64,000 bases of DNA from Magnetococcales bacterium HCHbin5 (GTDB taxonomy: Bacteria > Pseudomonadota > Magnetococcia > Magnetococcales > Magnetaquicoccaceae). The position numbers and the translations under genes were made by a program. The stretch is from NCBI GenBank assembly GCA_002753505.1, contig PEAG01000005.1, forward strand, positions 23,109 to 87,108, given 5' to 3'. Below the pieces are notes generated by a model. That model was given only the letters and a program-made list of their open reading frames with translations. It did no database searches and was not told the origin of the DNA. Each line of letters starts with the position of its first letter. Within the stretch, counting starts at the first letter, position 1. Of the stretch, positions 1-8,063 are shown piece after piece.

Positions 1-232
1 TGTAGAGCAGTGCCACGCGAGCCTGGAGGGTGCGCACCCGAAAAAGGCGATCCGTCAGGTGTTCGCGCAGCTCCTCGTCGACAAAAGAGCCCTCCACCAA
101 CTCCGGCGGTTCCGGGCTCAGAAGTGTGCGAATCCCCTTTGGCAGACGCTCGTGCATGAGAGTTCCTGCCTTTTCCGGGTCGGAAAGCAGTAATTTCAGA
201 AATCGGTCATGGGGTTGGCTGATCTCGCTCAT
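1..232 (-). CDS. Rpn/YhgA-like recombination-promoting nuclease (putative transposase), partial
   Basis: This gene is missing from the ORF track because it runs off the left edge. Reading the minus strand from ATG at 232 gives an open frame of 77 codons with no stop. The N-terminus contains the segments PHDRFLKLLLSDPEKA and FVDEELREHLTDRLFRV. These match the start of the Rpn/YhgA-like family (PF04754-type, PD-(D/E)XK nuclease fold), whose members typically begin with 'HD..FK..L' and continue with 'D..l....sDllf.v'. Family members promote RecA-independent recombination or act as DNA endonucleases. The catalytic core lies outside the window, so activity cannot be judged. No strong Shine-Dalgarno is seen. 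A 16-bp direct repeat lies just upstream, at 257-293. Confidence 0.75.
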   Translation of the reverse strand, partial: MSEISQPHDRFLKLLLSDPEKAGTLMHERLPKGIRTLLSPEPPELVEGSFVDEELREHLTDRLFRVRTLQARVALLY

Positions 233-256
233 GGGAAAAGCATACCAGGAGTTGTT

Positions 257-293
257 GCACAAGTCACCAAATTGGCAGCACAAGTCACCAAAT
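257..293. repeat. Two 16-bp direct repeats with 21-bp period
   Basis: GCACAAGTCACCAAAT occurs perfectly twice, at 257-272 and 278-293. The start-to-start spacing is 21 bp, two helical turns. The pair sits 25 bp upstream of the start codon of the minus-strand Rpn-like gene, where an operator or promoter would be expected. Its function is unknown. Confidence 0.8.
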
Positions 294-377
294 CCTATTG
301 ATCTGGCTAAAGCGCACTCCCAAAAGGGAGAGTCCATCCCCGGCTCCCCTGAGTGACCTGACCGCTCAAATCGCCTG

Positions 378-680
378 TCACTCCGGGTCAGCGTGAATAT
401 AGGCCAGAATGGCCTCCTGATCGACAGCATCCGAATAGACCAGCGTTCGGAATGCCTTGTCATGGAACACGGTCACTTTCTTGTCCTTGCTCAGATGCTG
501 ATAGGCAATCAATACCCCCCCCTTGCGGATCACCTTGCAGTTCTCTTCATTGCCAACCGTTTCGGTCTCCTGTATCGCATCAAATAGTGCATACAACGCC
601 TTGCGGCCTGTGGGCGGACTGATGTTTGGGGTATCCGTTCGCTGAGGAGGTCTTTGGGGACGTTTGGATGATATGCTCAT
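378..680 (-). CDS. Small conserved-looking protein of unknown function
   Basis: I do not recognise this 100-residue protein. The ORF track starts at a GTG (689), but the ATG at 680 is better: AAGG lies 8 bases upstream of it. The first 30 residues are basic and rich in Pro, Ser and Thr, so probably disordered. The remainder (about 30-100) reads like a small alpha/beta domain, with strands such as VLIAYQHLS and KVTVFHDK. No membrane segment or signal peptide is visible. It lies 23 bp downstream of the histidine phosphatase gene on the same strand, so it is probably the last gene of the lepA-recO operon. A small hairpin (CTCCC-AAAA-GGGAG, about 313-326) follows it. Confidence 0.6.
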   Translation of the reverse strand: MSISSKRPQRPPQRTDTPNISPPTGRKALYALFDAIQETETVGNEENCKVIRKGGVLIAYQHLSKDKKVTVFHDKAFRTLVYSDAVDQEAILAYIHADPE

Positions 681-703
681 GGCTGACACCTTGATCTCAT
701 TTA

Positions 704-1306
704 TTAATCAAATCGCCCTGCATGAAAGATCAGGCGCGGCAACGGCTGTCCCGCCACTTCATCCACCCTGACCCGACTCACAGAGGCGTACTCTACCACC
801 ATCCGGGATAAATTTTGCAACGGTACCTGCAACACCAGACTCAGAATCATTCGAATCACCCCACTGTGAGCCACCACCAACAGGGATTGATCCCGATGCA
901 GCGACACCAACGCTTGCCACCCCTCCTGCACGCGCTGCTGAAAGGTGGCCAAATGTTCCCCGCCGGGAGGGGGATTGTTGAGGGGATCACGCCAGAATTG
1001 GGTCAATCCCTGATAATCCGTTGCCAAAATATCGGTGCTGGTGCGTCCTTCCCAGTGGCCGAAATCCATCTCCTGAAAACGTCTCTCCCGCACCACCGGA
1101 ATCGCCAACTGTTGCCCCAGTTCATCGGCAAACCGGGCACATCGTTGTAACGGTGAGCTGTAGATGGTCTCCCAGGCCGGATGACCCCGCACCGCCGCCC
1201 GCATCTGCTGCCAACCGGCTGCGCTGAGGGGATCATCCAGAGAGCCGCGATACTTGGGTCCGCCCTCCGGTTCTCCATGTCGTAACAGATCAATGGTGGT
1301 AGTCAT
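704..1306 (-). CDS. Histidine phosphatase (phosphoglycerate mutase-like / CobC-like)
   Basis: This 200-residue protein belongs to the histidine phosphatase superfamily. The catalytic RHG motif is in TIDLLRHGEPEGG near the N-terminus. The second conserved His is in VVAHSGVIRMIL, and the family's acid-donor region is in FQEMDFGHWEGR. Such proteins dephosphorylate small metabolites; CobC (alpha-ribazole phosphatase) is the closest subgroup by motif, but the substrate cannot be fixed from sequence. The start at 1306 was chosen because its ATG overlaps the recO stop as ATGA and places RHG in the usual position. The upstream extension in the ORF track is a shadow of recO. The 4-bp overlap implies translational coupling to recO. 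Confidence 0.85.
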   Translation of the reverse strand: MTTTIDLLRHGEPEGGPKYRGSLDDPLSAAGWQQMRAAVRGHPAWETIYSSPLQRCARFADELGQQLAIPVVRERRFQEMDFGHWEGRTSTDILATDYQGLTQFWRDPLNNPPPGGEHLATFQQRVQEGWQALVSLHRDQSLLVVAHSGVIRMILSLVLQVPLQNLSRMVVEYASVSRVRVDEVAGQPLPRLIFHAGRFD

Positions 1307-2121
1307 GACGATGATGTCGCATAAGAGTGGATCGATTCCAGACCGAGAATCTGCCGAAACGGGGCGTCCGACAACAGTGGCGTCCGACCCAACCAAACCA
1401 GACAGGCCATGCCTATACGATACAAAACGGCCTTGTCGGCCACGGACAGAGCCACAAACCCGGGGGTCCACTCCAACTGTTGCAGGATGGCGTACAGATG
1501 GTCCCCCAGAAAAAAAAGCCACGGACCCGCCTGCGCAGCCTCCGCTGTCAGAATAGGCTGGACATACGGGGCCGCACAGCGGTTACACACCACCTGGCCA
1601 CGTTTGGCCGAAAAATAGCGCAATCCCTCCTGACCTCCACAACCAACACAACAGTCGGTACGCCAGCCATAGCCCAAGGCCCGCACCAACCGTGCCTGAC
1701 AGATCCCCAGTACCGCCAGCGGCTCCTGTGCCCCATCCAGTTGATCCCAGGCCCACTCCAACAGTTCAAACACCCCCGGATTGGGTTCCCCCGGGGCCAT
1801 GAACCGATACAGAGCCTCCTGTATCACCTGGGCAGCCAGCAAAGCCGCCGCTCCGTGCATCAAGCGGTGCCGGGGCTGCTTGATTTCCACAGCGGTCAAA
1901 GTGGCAAGGGCCTGAACAGAACGGGCCTGACAGCCCATGACAACCGTATGAAACCCGGCCAAAGCCGCCCGATCCATACTGGCCGCAGCACGCCCGCCGG
2001 CCCGGACTCCGCGCGCAAGTGCCGACAACAATCCATGGCGGCGGCTAAAAAAATGCAACAGCAGGGAGGTCTCACGAAAAGGGGTGCGCCGCAACACCAG
2101 GGCATCATCCGACCAACGCAT
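1303..2121 (-). CDS. recO: DNA repair protein RecO
   Basis: RecO is the recombination mediator that helps load RecA onto SSB-coated single strands in the RecFOR pathway. The 272-residue protein starts with an OB-fold (ALVLRRTPFRETSLLLHFF) and has the usual central helical part (AYRFMAPGEPNPGVFELLEW-like region). It also has a four-cysteine zinc site around CCVGCGG and VVCNRC. The start at 2121 is the ATG four bases after the era stop; the track's longer version would run back into era. It lies between era and a histidine phosphatase, the common era-recO order. Confidence 0.93.
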   Translation of the reverse strand: MRWSDDALVLRRTPFRETSLLLHFFSRRHGLLSALARGVRAGGRAAASMDRAALAGFHTVVMGCQARSVQALATLTAVEIKQPRHRLMHGAAALLAAQVIQEALYRFMAPGEPNPGVFELLEWAWDQLDGAQEPLAVLGICQARLVRALGYGWRTDCCVGCGGQEGLRYFSAKRGQVVCNRCAAPYVQPILTAEAAQAGPWLFFLGDHLYAILQQLEWTPGFVALSVADKAVLYRIGMACLVWLGRTPLLSDAPFRQILGLESIHSYATSSS

Positions 2122-2125
2122 CGTC

Positions 2126-3121
2126 CTACGACATACCCTCCTGCTCTTCGGGTGTCGGATAGCCCAAATCACGCAAAACGGCGCGATCCTCGCCCCAATC
2201 CTTGCGCACCTTGACCCACAGCTTCAAAAAAATCTGCACCCCAAAAATGCGCTCCAACTCCGATCGGGCCGCGCTGCCAATCAGCTTCAACATGCTGCCT
2301 TTCTGGCCGATCACGATCCCCTTCTGCGACTCGCGTTCCACCAGAATGGTGGCATCAACATCCCAAATCTCCTTTTCCAGGACCGGCAGACGCTGCTGAA
2401 ATTTGCCCAGCTTGACCGCCAAAGAGTAGGGCAGCTCCTTTTGCAAATGCATGAACAACTTTTCGCGAATCACCTCGGCGGCAAAAAATTGTTCCGGCTG
2501 ATCGGTCCATTGATCATCGGGAAAAAACCGGGGCCCTTCGGCCAGATGAGCCGGGAGGAGGGTGAGCAGATGTTCCACATTGTATCCGGTCAGGGCGGAG
2601 AGCGGAACGACCTCGGCACAGGAGAGATCCTGCACTGCCTGCAGATGGGCAAACAACTTGACCTCATCCACCCGATCCACCTTGTTCATCACCAGCACAA
2701 GTGGCCTTTTGGGCGCGGAATCTTCTCCCGAGGCCAGACGGGCCAAAATGGCACGGTCCGCCTCTTGAACCCCCCGGCTGGCATCGACAAAATAGAGGAT
2801 GGCATCCACATCCTGACAGGCCTCGTAGGCGGTACGAACCATTGCCTGATTGAACAGGGAGCTGCCCGGACGGTGAATGCCGGGGGTATCCAGAAAAACC
2901 ATCTGACAATGGGGGCGGTGGCAAACACCCAAAATACGGGTACGAGTGGTCTGGGCTTTGGGGGTGACAATGGCCACCTTGCGTCCCAATACCGCATTCA
3001 AAAAGGTTGACTTGCCGGTATTCGGCTGGCCGGCAATGGCGATAAAGCCCGATTTGAAGGGCACCGGATCGGCTGGTTGCCCGCTGTTTGCGGGGGATGT
3101 AACGCTGTGTTTTGAACTCAT
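2126..3121 (-). CDS. era: GTPase Era
   Basis: Era is an essential GTPase that binds 16S rRNA near its 3' end and acts in small-subunit maturation. The 331-residue protein has a roughly 25-residue N-terminal tail, then G1 (GQPNTGKST), the effector threonines (QTTRTR), G3 (DTPG) and G4 (NKVD). A C-terminal KH domain contains VIGQKGSMLKLIGSAAR. Its ATG overlaps the rnc stop by 4 bp (ATGA), so translation is probably coupled. The rnc-era-recO order is widespread in proteobacteria. Confidence 0.97.
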   Translation of the reverse strand: MSSKHSVTSPANSGQPADPVPFKSGFIAIAGQPNTGKSTFLNAVLGRKVAIVTPKAQTTRTRILGVCHRPHCQMVFLDTPGIHRPGSSLFNQAMVRTAYEACQDVDAILYFVDASRGVQEADRAILARLASGEDSAPKRPLVLVMNKVDRVDEVKLFAHLQAVQDLSCAEVVPLSALTGYNVEHLLTLLPAHLAEGPRFFPDDQWTDQPEQFFAAEVIREKLFMHLQKELPYSLAVKLGKFQQRLPVLEKEIWDVDATILVERESQKGIVIGQKGSMLKLIGSAARSELERIFGVQIFLKLWVKVRKDWGEDRAVLRDLGYPTPEEQEGMS

Positions 3122-4017
3122 CTGTTGTCCGGTTCCTCTCCCGTGCGACAGGTTGATGGACCGGCCTGTTCCGGTTCTGGATGGGTCAATGAAGAATCCA
3201 GATAGAGGGCAGTAAAGAGTGCCTGGGCGGCGGCTTGCTGGGCGGTGCGTTTGCTGCGACCAAAGCCAATCCGGGAGATGGGTGCTTTCTCTTTTCCTCC
3301 CTGCTCCACGGTACAGGCAATCTGGAAAATACGCTCATGGGGAGCCCCCTCCATGCTCACCACCCGATAGTCGGGCAGCGGCAGCCCGACCCCCTGCAGC
3401 CGTTCCTGCAACATGGATTTATAGTCCTTTTCCCATTGTCCTGGCCGACACTCCTCCAGCAATCCTGCAAACAGGTGCTGAATCACCTCATAGGCGGCCC
3501 TGTAGCCCCCATCCAGATAGATGGCACCCAACAGAGCCTCGACGGCATTACCTAACAGAGAACGCTTGCCACGGCCACCACTCAACAGCTCTCCCCGCCC
3601 CATATGCAGAAAACGGCCCAGATGATGGGTCAGGGCAATACGTGCCAACGATTGGGTATTGACCAGACTGGAACGCCAATGGGTCAAGGCTCCCTCCGGC
3701 TGCTCTGGATAACGCCGAAACAGCAGATCGGAGATGGTCAATCCCAACACGGCATCCCCCAAAAACTCCAGCCGTTCATTATGTCCGGTGCAATCGATGG
3801 ACAGGCGGTCAGCCCCTGAATCACTGGAGGGTCCATCTTGCAGATAGGAGCGGTGGGTCAGGGCGCGGCACAAAATTTCTGGAGAGCGGAAGTGGTACCC
3901 CAACTGTTTTTGTAACGCCTCCAGCGAATCCTCCCCAGGGGAGGAGCCCGCCTCTTCCGGGGAGTCGGTACGGCCCTCTGATACCGTCTCATCCGATGCA
4001 GGTGATAAATCCATCAT
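3118..4017 (-). CDS. rnc: Ribonuclease III with an Asp-to-Asn change at a metal-binding position
   Basis: RNase III cleaves double-stranded RNA in rRNA and mRNA processing. The 299-residue protein has a disordered acidic N-terminal extension of about 35 residues, then the endonuclease domain with the signature NERLEFLGDAVL (the E and D equivalent to E. coli E41 and D45). A C-terminal dsRNA-binding domain ends in GFGRSKRTAQQAAAQAL. In the second metal-binding motif, normally D-x-x-E (E. coli D114 and E117), this protein reads SLLGNAVEALLGAIYLDGG. The Asp is replaced by Asn (codon AAT) while the essential Glu is kept. An insertion of about 15 residues precedes NERLEF. There are two possible start codons, 4017 and 4014. 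Confidence 0.95.
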   Translation of the reverse strand: MMDLSPASDETVSEGRTDSPEEAGSSPGEDSLEALQKQLGYHFRSPEILCRALTHRSYLQDGPSSDSGADRLSIDCTGHNERLEFLGDAVLGLTISDLLFRRYPEQPEGALTHWRSSLVNTQSLARIALTHHLGRFLHMGRGELLSGGRGKRSLLGNAVEALLGAIYLDGGYRAAYEVIQHLFAGLLEECRPGQWEKDYKSMLQERLQGVGLPLPDYRVVSMEGAPHERIFQIACTVEQGGKEKAPISRIGFGRSKRTAQQAAAQALFTALYLDSSLTHPEPEQAGPSTCRTGEEPDNR

Positions 4018-4111
4018 GGAAACAACCTTGACCTTTCCTGGATTTCAGCCGCTCCATGCCTGTTCATGCGCATTTTGCGCTCGGAACGGGGCATGGATAC
4101 GGAAAAAATAT

Positions 4112-4510
4112 TCAGCTCTCCACCTCATAAACAAATTCCCACCGCTCATGTCCCTCCCAAGTAAAAATCTTGTCCCCAAACCGCAACTCGAGGGGGACAA
4201 CATGGTGAACGGTTACCCGATAACCATGGCCAATGGGCAAAATTTTGAAGGTCTCCTGCGGGACAACGATTCTGGATCGATACATCTCAAACTTGACGCG
4301 ACGTTGAACCTCTTCCAGGGGCAGTCTGGCATACTCGTGGGTGACCCGATCGGCCAGTTCCCGTAACAAAAAACACTCATACAGTTTAGGAAAGGTTGCG
4401 GCCGCCATGGAAAAGAGGGCTCCGGCCATGCCGATCATCAGCATCAGCGTGATAAAGGAAAAGCCGCCCGATCGCCCAAGCCAACCTTTTGTTTGAACAG
4501 ATGCGTCCAC
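4112..4510 (-). CDS. DUF4845 membrane-anchored protein
   Basis: This protein of about 132 residues matches DUF4845, a small family often encoded between lepB and rnc, exactly its position here. It has a single N-terminal membrane segment preceded by a Gly-Gly-Phe motif (GGFSFITLMLMIGMAGALF), which resembles a type IV pilin-like leader. A soluble domain of about 90 residues follows. Its function is unknown. I chose GTG at 4510 rather than the upstream ATG at 4531. The sequence AAAGGAGGGG lies across codons 2-5 of the longer version, which places an excellent Shine-Dalgarno 7 bases before the GTG. Confidence 0.8.
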   Translation of the reverse strand: MDASVQTKGWLGRSGGFSFITLMLMIGMAGALFSMAAATFPKLYECFLLRELADRVTHEYARLPLEEVQRRVKFEMYRSRIVVPQETFKILPIGHGYRVTVHHVVPLELRFGDKIFTWEGHERWEFVYEVES

Positions 4511-4558
4511 TTTAACCCCTCCTTTGTTCATACCCTGTTGGGAAAAACTGTTTGGGTG

Positions 4559-5485
4559 TTATCGAATGACCTGGCCCAGTCGCTCCCACCGCAACCGGCC
4601 CTCCTGATGGTCCCAGGACCAGAAAATTGCCTTGGCCTCTCCCACCAGTCGGTAGGCCGGCACAAAGCCCCAGACGCGGCTGTCGTTGCTGTTATCCCGG
4701 TTATCACCCATGACAAAATAGTGCCCGGGCGGAACGGTGGTATCGGTGATGTCCGAATAGGAAAATGGCCGCACCAACACCGGATGCTCTACAGCCCCCG
4801 CCCCGTCAGAACCGGGCAATTTTTCAGCCCATTTCAGGGATTCCACCTCTTGTCCCTGCTCATTTTTATAGGAAAACTGGCCCGTTGCTTCATAGCCAAC
4901 CGGTTCACCATTCAGATAGAGCCGTTTGTTGCGATAGGTGACATGATCGCCGGGCAGTCCGATGATGCGCTTGATATAGTCTTTCCGTGGATCCTGGGGA
5001 TATTCAAAAACCGCGACATCTCCCCGTTTGGGGCCGGAGGACATGAAAATCCGTTCCCGCATGAAAGGGATGCGATGGCCATAAGCCATTTTGCTTACAA
5101 ACAGATAATCTCCCACCAGCAGGGTGGGGATCATGGAGCCGGAGGGAATCTTGAACGGCTCAACAAGAAAGGTGCGGACCACCAGGGCGATGCCGACCGC
5201 CATGACGATGGCCTCGTAATACTCCACCAGCAGAGTGTTGGTGGCCAAAAATTTTTTTCCCGCCACAAACATGAAGAGGCCGACGGCGATCAGTGCCCAG
5301 GCGGCCAGCATGCCAAAACTCATGAACTCATTCGGTGCGACATCCCCTCCGGGTGACGGGGCATCGCCGATGCCGTAGATGCCCAGCATGAAAACACCGG
5401 TCAGCAAAAAAAAGATGCCGTGCCACAGGTGCTTTTTATCATTTTGGCCGGGCTGTTCTGTCGTTGACATATTTCCGTTATCCAT
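4559..5485 (-). CDS. lepB: Signal peptidase I
   Basis: Signal peptidase I removes signal peptides from exported proteins at the periplasmic face of the inner membrane. The protein (308 residues from ATG 5485) has three predicted membrane segments near the N-terminus. The catalytic Ser motif is EPFKIPSGSMIPTLLVGD, the Lys motif is DYIKRIIGLPGD, and the box E motif is FVMGDNRDNSNDSRVWG. The start is uncertain: an in-frame TTG (5503) and another ATG (5470) are alternatives, but AAAGAG stands 7 bases before 5485. It lies between lepA and the DUF4845 gene in the same operon. Confidence 0.94.
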   Translation of the reverse strand: MDNGNMSTTEQPGQNDKKHLWHGIFFLLTGVFMLGIYGIGDAPSPGGDVAPNEFMSFGMLAAWALIAVGLFMFVAGKKFLATNTLLVEYYEAIVMAVGIALVVRTFLVEPFKIPSGSMIPTLLVGDYLFVSKMAYGHRIPFMRERIFMSSGPKRGDVAVFEYPQDPRKDYIKRIIGLPGDHVTYRNKRLYLNGEPVGYEATGQFSYKNEQGQEVESLKWAEKLPGSDGAGAVEHPVLVRPFSYSDITDTTVPPGHYFVMGDNRDNSNDSRVWGFVPAYRLVGEAKAIFWSWDHQEGRLRWERLGQVIR

Positions 5486-5509
5486 CAGGCTGCTCTTTGA
5501 CAAGGTGGC

Positions 5510-7324
5510 CTAATCCACCTTGAGTACCGCCAGAAAGGCCTCTTGCGGTACCTCCACGCGACCAATCTGCTTCATCCGTTTTTTGCCGGCTTTTTGTTTT
5601 TCCAGCAATTTTCGTTTCCGGGTAATGTCGCCCCCATAGCATTTGGCGGTAACATTTTTCCGCATGGCCGCCACCGTCTCCCGGGCGATAATTTTGGCCC
5701 CGATGGCGGCCTGAATGGCCACCTCAAACATTTGGCGGTGAATCACCTCTCGCATCCGCTTGACCAGATCCCGGCCCCGGGTTTGACTCTTGTCCCGATG
5801 GACAATCACCGAGAGGGCATCCACCGGTTCGCCATTGATCAAAATGTCCAGCTTGACCAGATCCCCCGGGCGATATTCCAAAAACTCGTAATCCAGTGAG
5901 GCATAGCCGCGGGAGAGGGATTTGAGCCGATCAAAAAAATCCATCACCACTTCGCTCAACGGCAGCTCATAGTGCAGGATGACACGGGTGTCCGAGAGAT
6001 AGGACATGTCCCGTTGCTGACCGCGACGCTCCGTACACAGCTGCATGACCGGCCCCAGATGCTCTGTTGGCAGCAGGATGGAGGCGAGGATGAAGGGTTC
6101 ATCGATCCGTTCATAGCGTCCCGCCGGCGGCAGATCGGCCGGGTTGTGTACCTCGATCATGACGCCATCGGTGCGCAGCACCTGATAGACCACCGTCGGG
6201 GCGGTAGTGATCAGATCCAGGTCAAACTCACGTTCCAACCGTTCCTGCACAATTTCCATGTGCAACAGACCCAGAAAACCGCATCGACAGCCGAAGCCCA
6301 AAGCCGGGGAGGTTTCCGGTTCAAAGTGGATGGCCGAGTCGTTCAGGGAAAGCTTTTCCAACGCATCCGTCAGGGCCTCATAGTCGGAGGCAATGACCGG
6401 ATAGAGACCGGCAAAAACCATCGATTTGGCCTCACGAAACCCTGGCAACAGATCGGCGGTGGGTCGGGAGGCATCGGTCATGGTGTCGCCGATGCGGGCC
6501 TGGGAGACATCCTTGATCCCGGCCATCACACACCCCACCTCCCCCGCTGAGAGGGAGGAGGTGTAGGTCAATTTGGGGGTAAAGATGCCGACATTGTCCA
6601 GGGGATAGTCCATGCCCACGCTGAGCAGGCGAATTTTGCGGGTTTTTTCTCCCGCGCCCTGGGTGACCATTCTGCCATCGTAGACCCGCACCAGGGAGAC
6701 GACCCCCAGATAGTTGTCATACCAGGAGTCCACCACCAACGCCTTGAGCGGGGCGTTCACGTCTCCCGTGGGGGGCGGAATCAGGTTGACCACCGCTTCC
6801 AAGATTTCCCGAATGCCAATACCCGATTTGGCAGAGGCCAAAACGGCCTGCGAGGCATCCAGACCGATGACATCCTCTATTTGCGCCCGCACCCGTTCCG
6901 GTTCGGCTGCAGGCAGATCAATCTTGTTCAGGACTGGCACAATGGACAGGTTATGCTCGATGGCCAGATAGACGTTGGCCATGGTTTGTGCCTCCACACC
7001 CTGCACGGCATCCACCACCAGCAGCGCGCCCTCACAGGCGGCCAGGGAGCGGGAGACCTCATAGGAAAAATCCACATGCCCGGGGGTGTCGATCAGATTG
7101 AGGATATAGGTGCGGCCATTCAACGCCTGGTAGGTCAGCCGGACCGATTGTGCCTTGATGGTGATGCCCCGCTCCCGCTCCAGGTCCATGCTGTCCAGAA
7201 CCTGTTCGGTCATGTCACGGGCATCCAACCCGCCGGTAAATTCGATCAACCGGTCGGCCAGGGTGCTTTTGCCGTGATCAATGTGGGCGATAATAGAAAA
7301 GTTGCGAATATGATCCAGGGACAT
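5510..7324 (-). CDS. lepA: Elongation factor 4 (LepA)
   Basis: LepA is a ribosome-associated GTPase that affects translation initiation and back-translocation. The 604-residue length is standard. The G domain shows [14 protein letters not shown] (G1), [12 protein letters not shown] (G2 region), DTPGHVDF (G3) and NKIDLPAA (G4). EF-G-like domains follow, and the LepA-specific C-terminal domain has [19 protein letters not shown]. It is probably the first gene of the minus-strand operon lepA-lepB-DUF4845-rnc-era-recO-phosphatase. The gap to lepB is short, and the upstream gap to fliX is about 120 bp. Confidence 0.97.
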   Translation of the reverse strand: MSLDHIRNFSIIAHIDHGKSTLADRLIEFTGGLDARDMTEQVLDSMDLERERGITIKAQSVRLTYQALNGRTYILNLIDTPGHVDFSYEVSRSLAACEGALLVVDAVQGVEAQTMANVYLAIEHNLSIVPVLNKIDLPAAEPERVRAQIEDVIGLDASQAVLASAKSGIGIREILEAVVNLIPPPTGDVNAPLKALVVDSWYDNYLGVVSLVRVYDGRMVTQGAGEKTRKIRLLSVGMDYPLDNVGIFTPKLTYTSSLSAGEVGCVMAGIKDVSQARIGDTMTDASRPTADLLPGFREAKSMVFAGLYPVIASDYEALTDALEKLSLNDSAIHFEPETSPALGFGCRCGFLGLLHMEIVQERLEREFDLDLITTAPTVVYQVLRTDGVMIEVHNPADLPPAGRYERIDEPFILASILLPTEHLGPVMQLCTERRGQQRDMSYLSDTRVILHYELPLSEVVMDFFDRLKSLSRGYASLDYEFLEYRPGDLVKLDILINGEPVDALSVIVHRDKSQTRGRDLVKRMREVIHRQMFEVAIQAAIGAKIIARETVAAMRKNVTAKCYGGDITRKRKLLEKQKAGKKRMKQIGRVEVPQEAFLAVLKVD

Positions 7325-7443
7325 TAGGTGTGGTAGTCAGGGAGATAAGGTTAATGCCGGGTTTGGCTGGATTTGGTATAAAGCTGTTGCACAGCTCGCG
7401 ACAGCGCACCATAACCAGCAACGCTCTGGCATAGGGCGTACAT

Positions 7444-7905
7444 CTACTTATAATCTCCCCGATCTGTTTTGGCCAGTTCCACTGTTGCCAAAACAGCCGT
7501 GCGGTGCAGCAAATCCCGCTCCTCCCCCTTCTCCGGGACGCTGGAGAGGGTACGCAGGGCATGGTCGCGGGTCTCACGCAGACGCTCACGCGCCATCTCC
7601 AGATTACCGGAGCCGATGGCCGATTGTACCAAGTCATTGCCCAGGGCCACCAGGGAGTCCAGCAACTCGTCCGCCTTGTCCAACTGCTCCCGCCGTTGGC
7701 GGCGATTGGGGTCGGTACCATTCGCGCCGGGTTCAAACTGCACCGCCTGAACGACGGCCACCGCCTCTGGTTCATTCGCCCCGGAAACTTCCGCCAGTTG
7801 ACGGGCAAAAATTTCCCCAGCGACGGAGCCGGTAGCCAGGTTATTGTTGGCTACAGATGGCCGGGCTGCAACTTTGTCGCTTCTATCCACGCGGCGGATG
7901 GTCAT
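7444..7905 (-). CDS. fliX: FliX-like flagellar assembly regulator
   Basis: This 153-residue protein resembles FliX, the alphaproteobacterial class II flagellar assembly factor that links basal-body assembly to FlbD-dependent transcription. The supporting pattern is a disordered N-terminal half followed by a helical C-terminal domain. That domain contains ADELLDSLVALGNDLVQSAI and ends in LLHRTAVLATVELAKTD, like FliX 'ell..L..lr..ll.G' and 'lR..VELAK'. The start at 7905 has GGGAGAG 4-5 bases upstream; the longer track version lacks one. No other flagellar gene lies in the window, so the assignment rests on sequence pattern alone. Confidence 0.65.
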   Translation of the reverse strand: MTIRRVDRSDKVAARPSVANNNLATGSVAGEIFARQLAEVSGANEPEAVAVVQAVQFEPGANGTDPNRRQRREQLDKADELLDSLVALGNDLVQSAIGSGNLEMARERLRETRDHALRTLSSVPEKGEERDLLHRTAVLATVELAKTDRGDYK

Positions 7906-8063
7906 AAAACTCTCCCAACGGCAGTCTGAATGAGTTGTGTGGCACAGCATCGCTTACACGGCAAGAATGCCCGTCCCATCCACATCAATCAAAAAGAGTG
8001 CCAAGAGTAACAGTCAAGAAAATATCTTCCTGTGTGGTGTGTCAATGCCCCGTTTTCAGCCGC

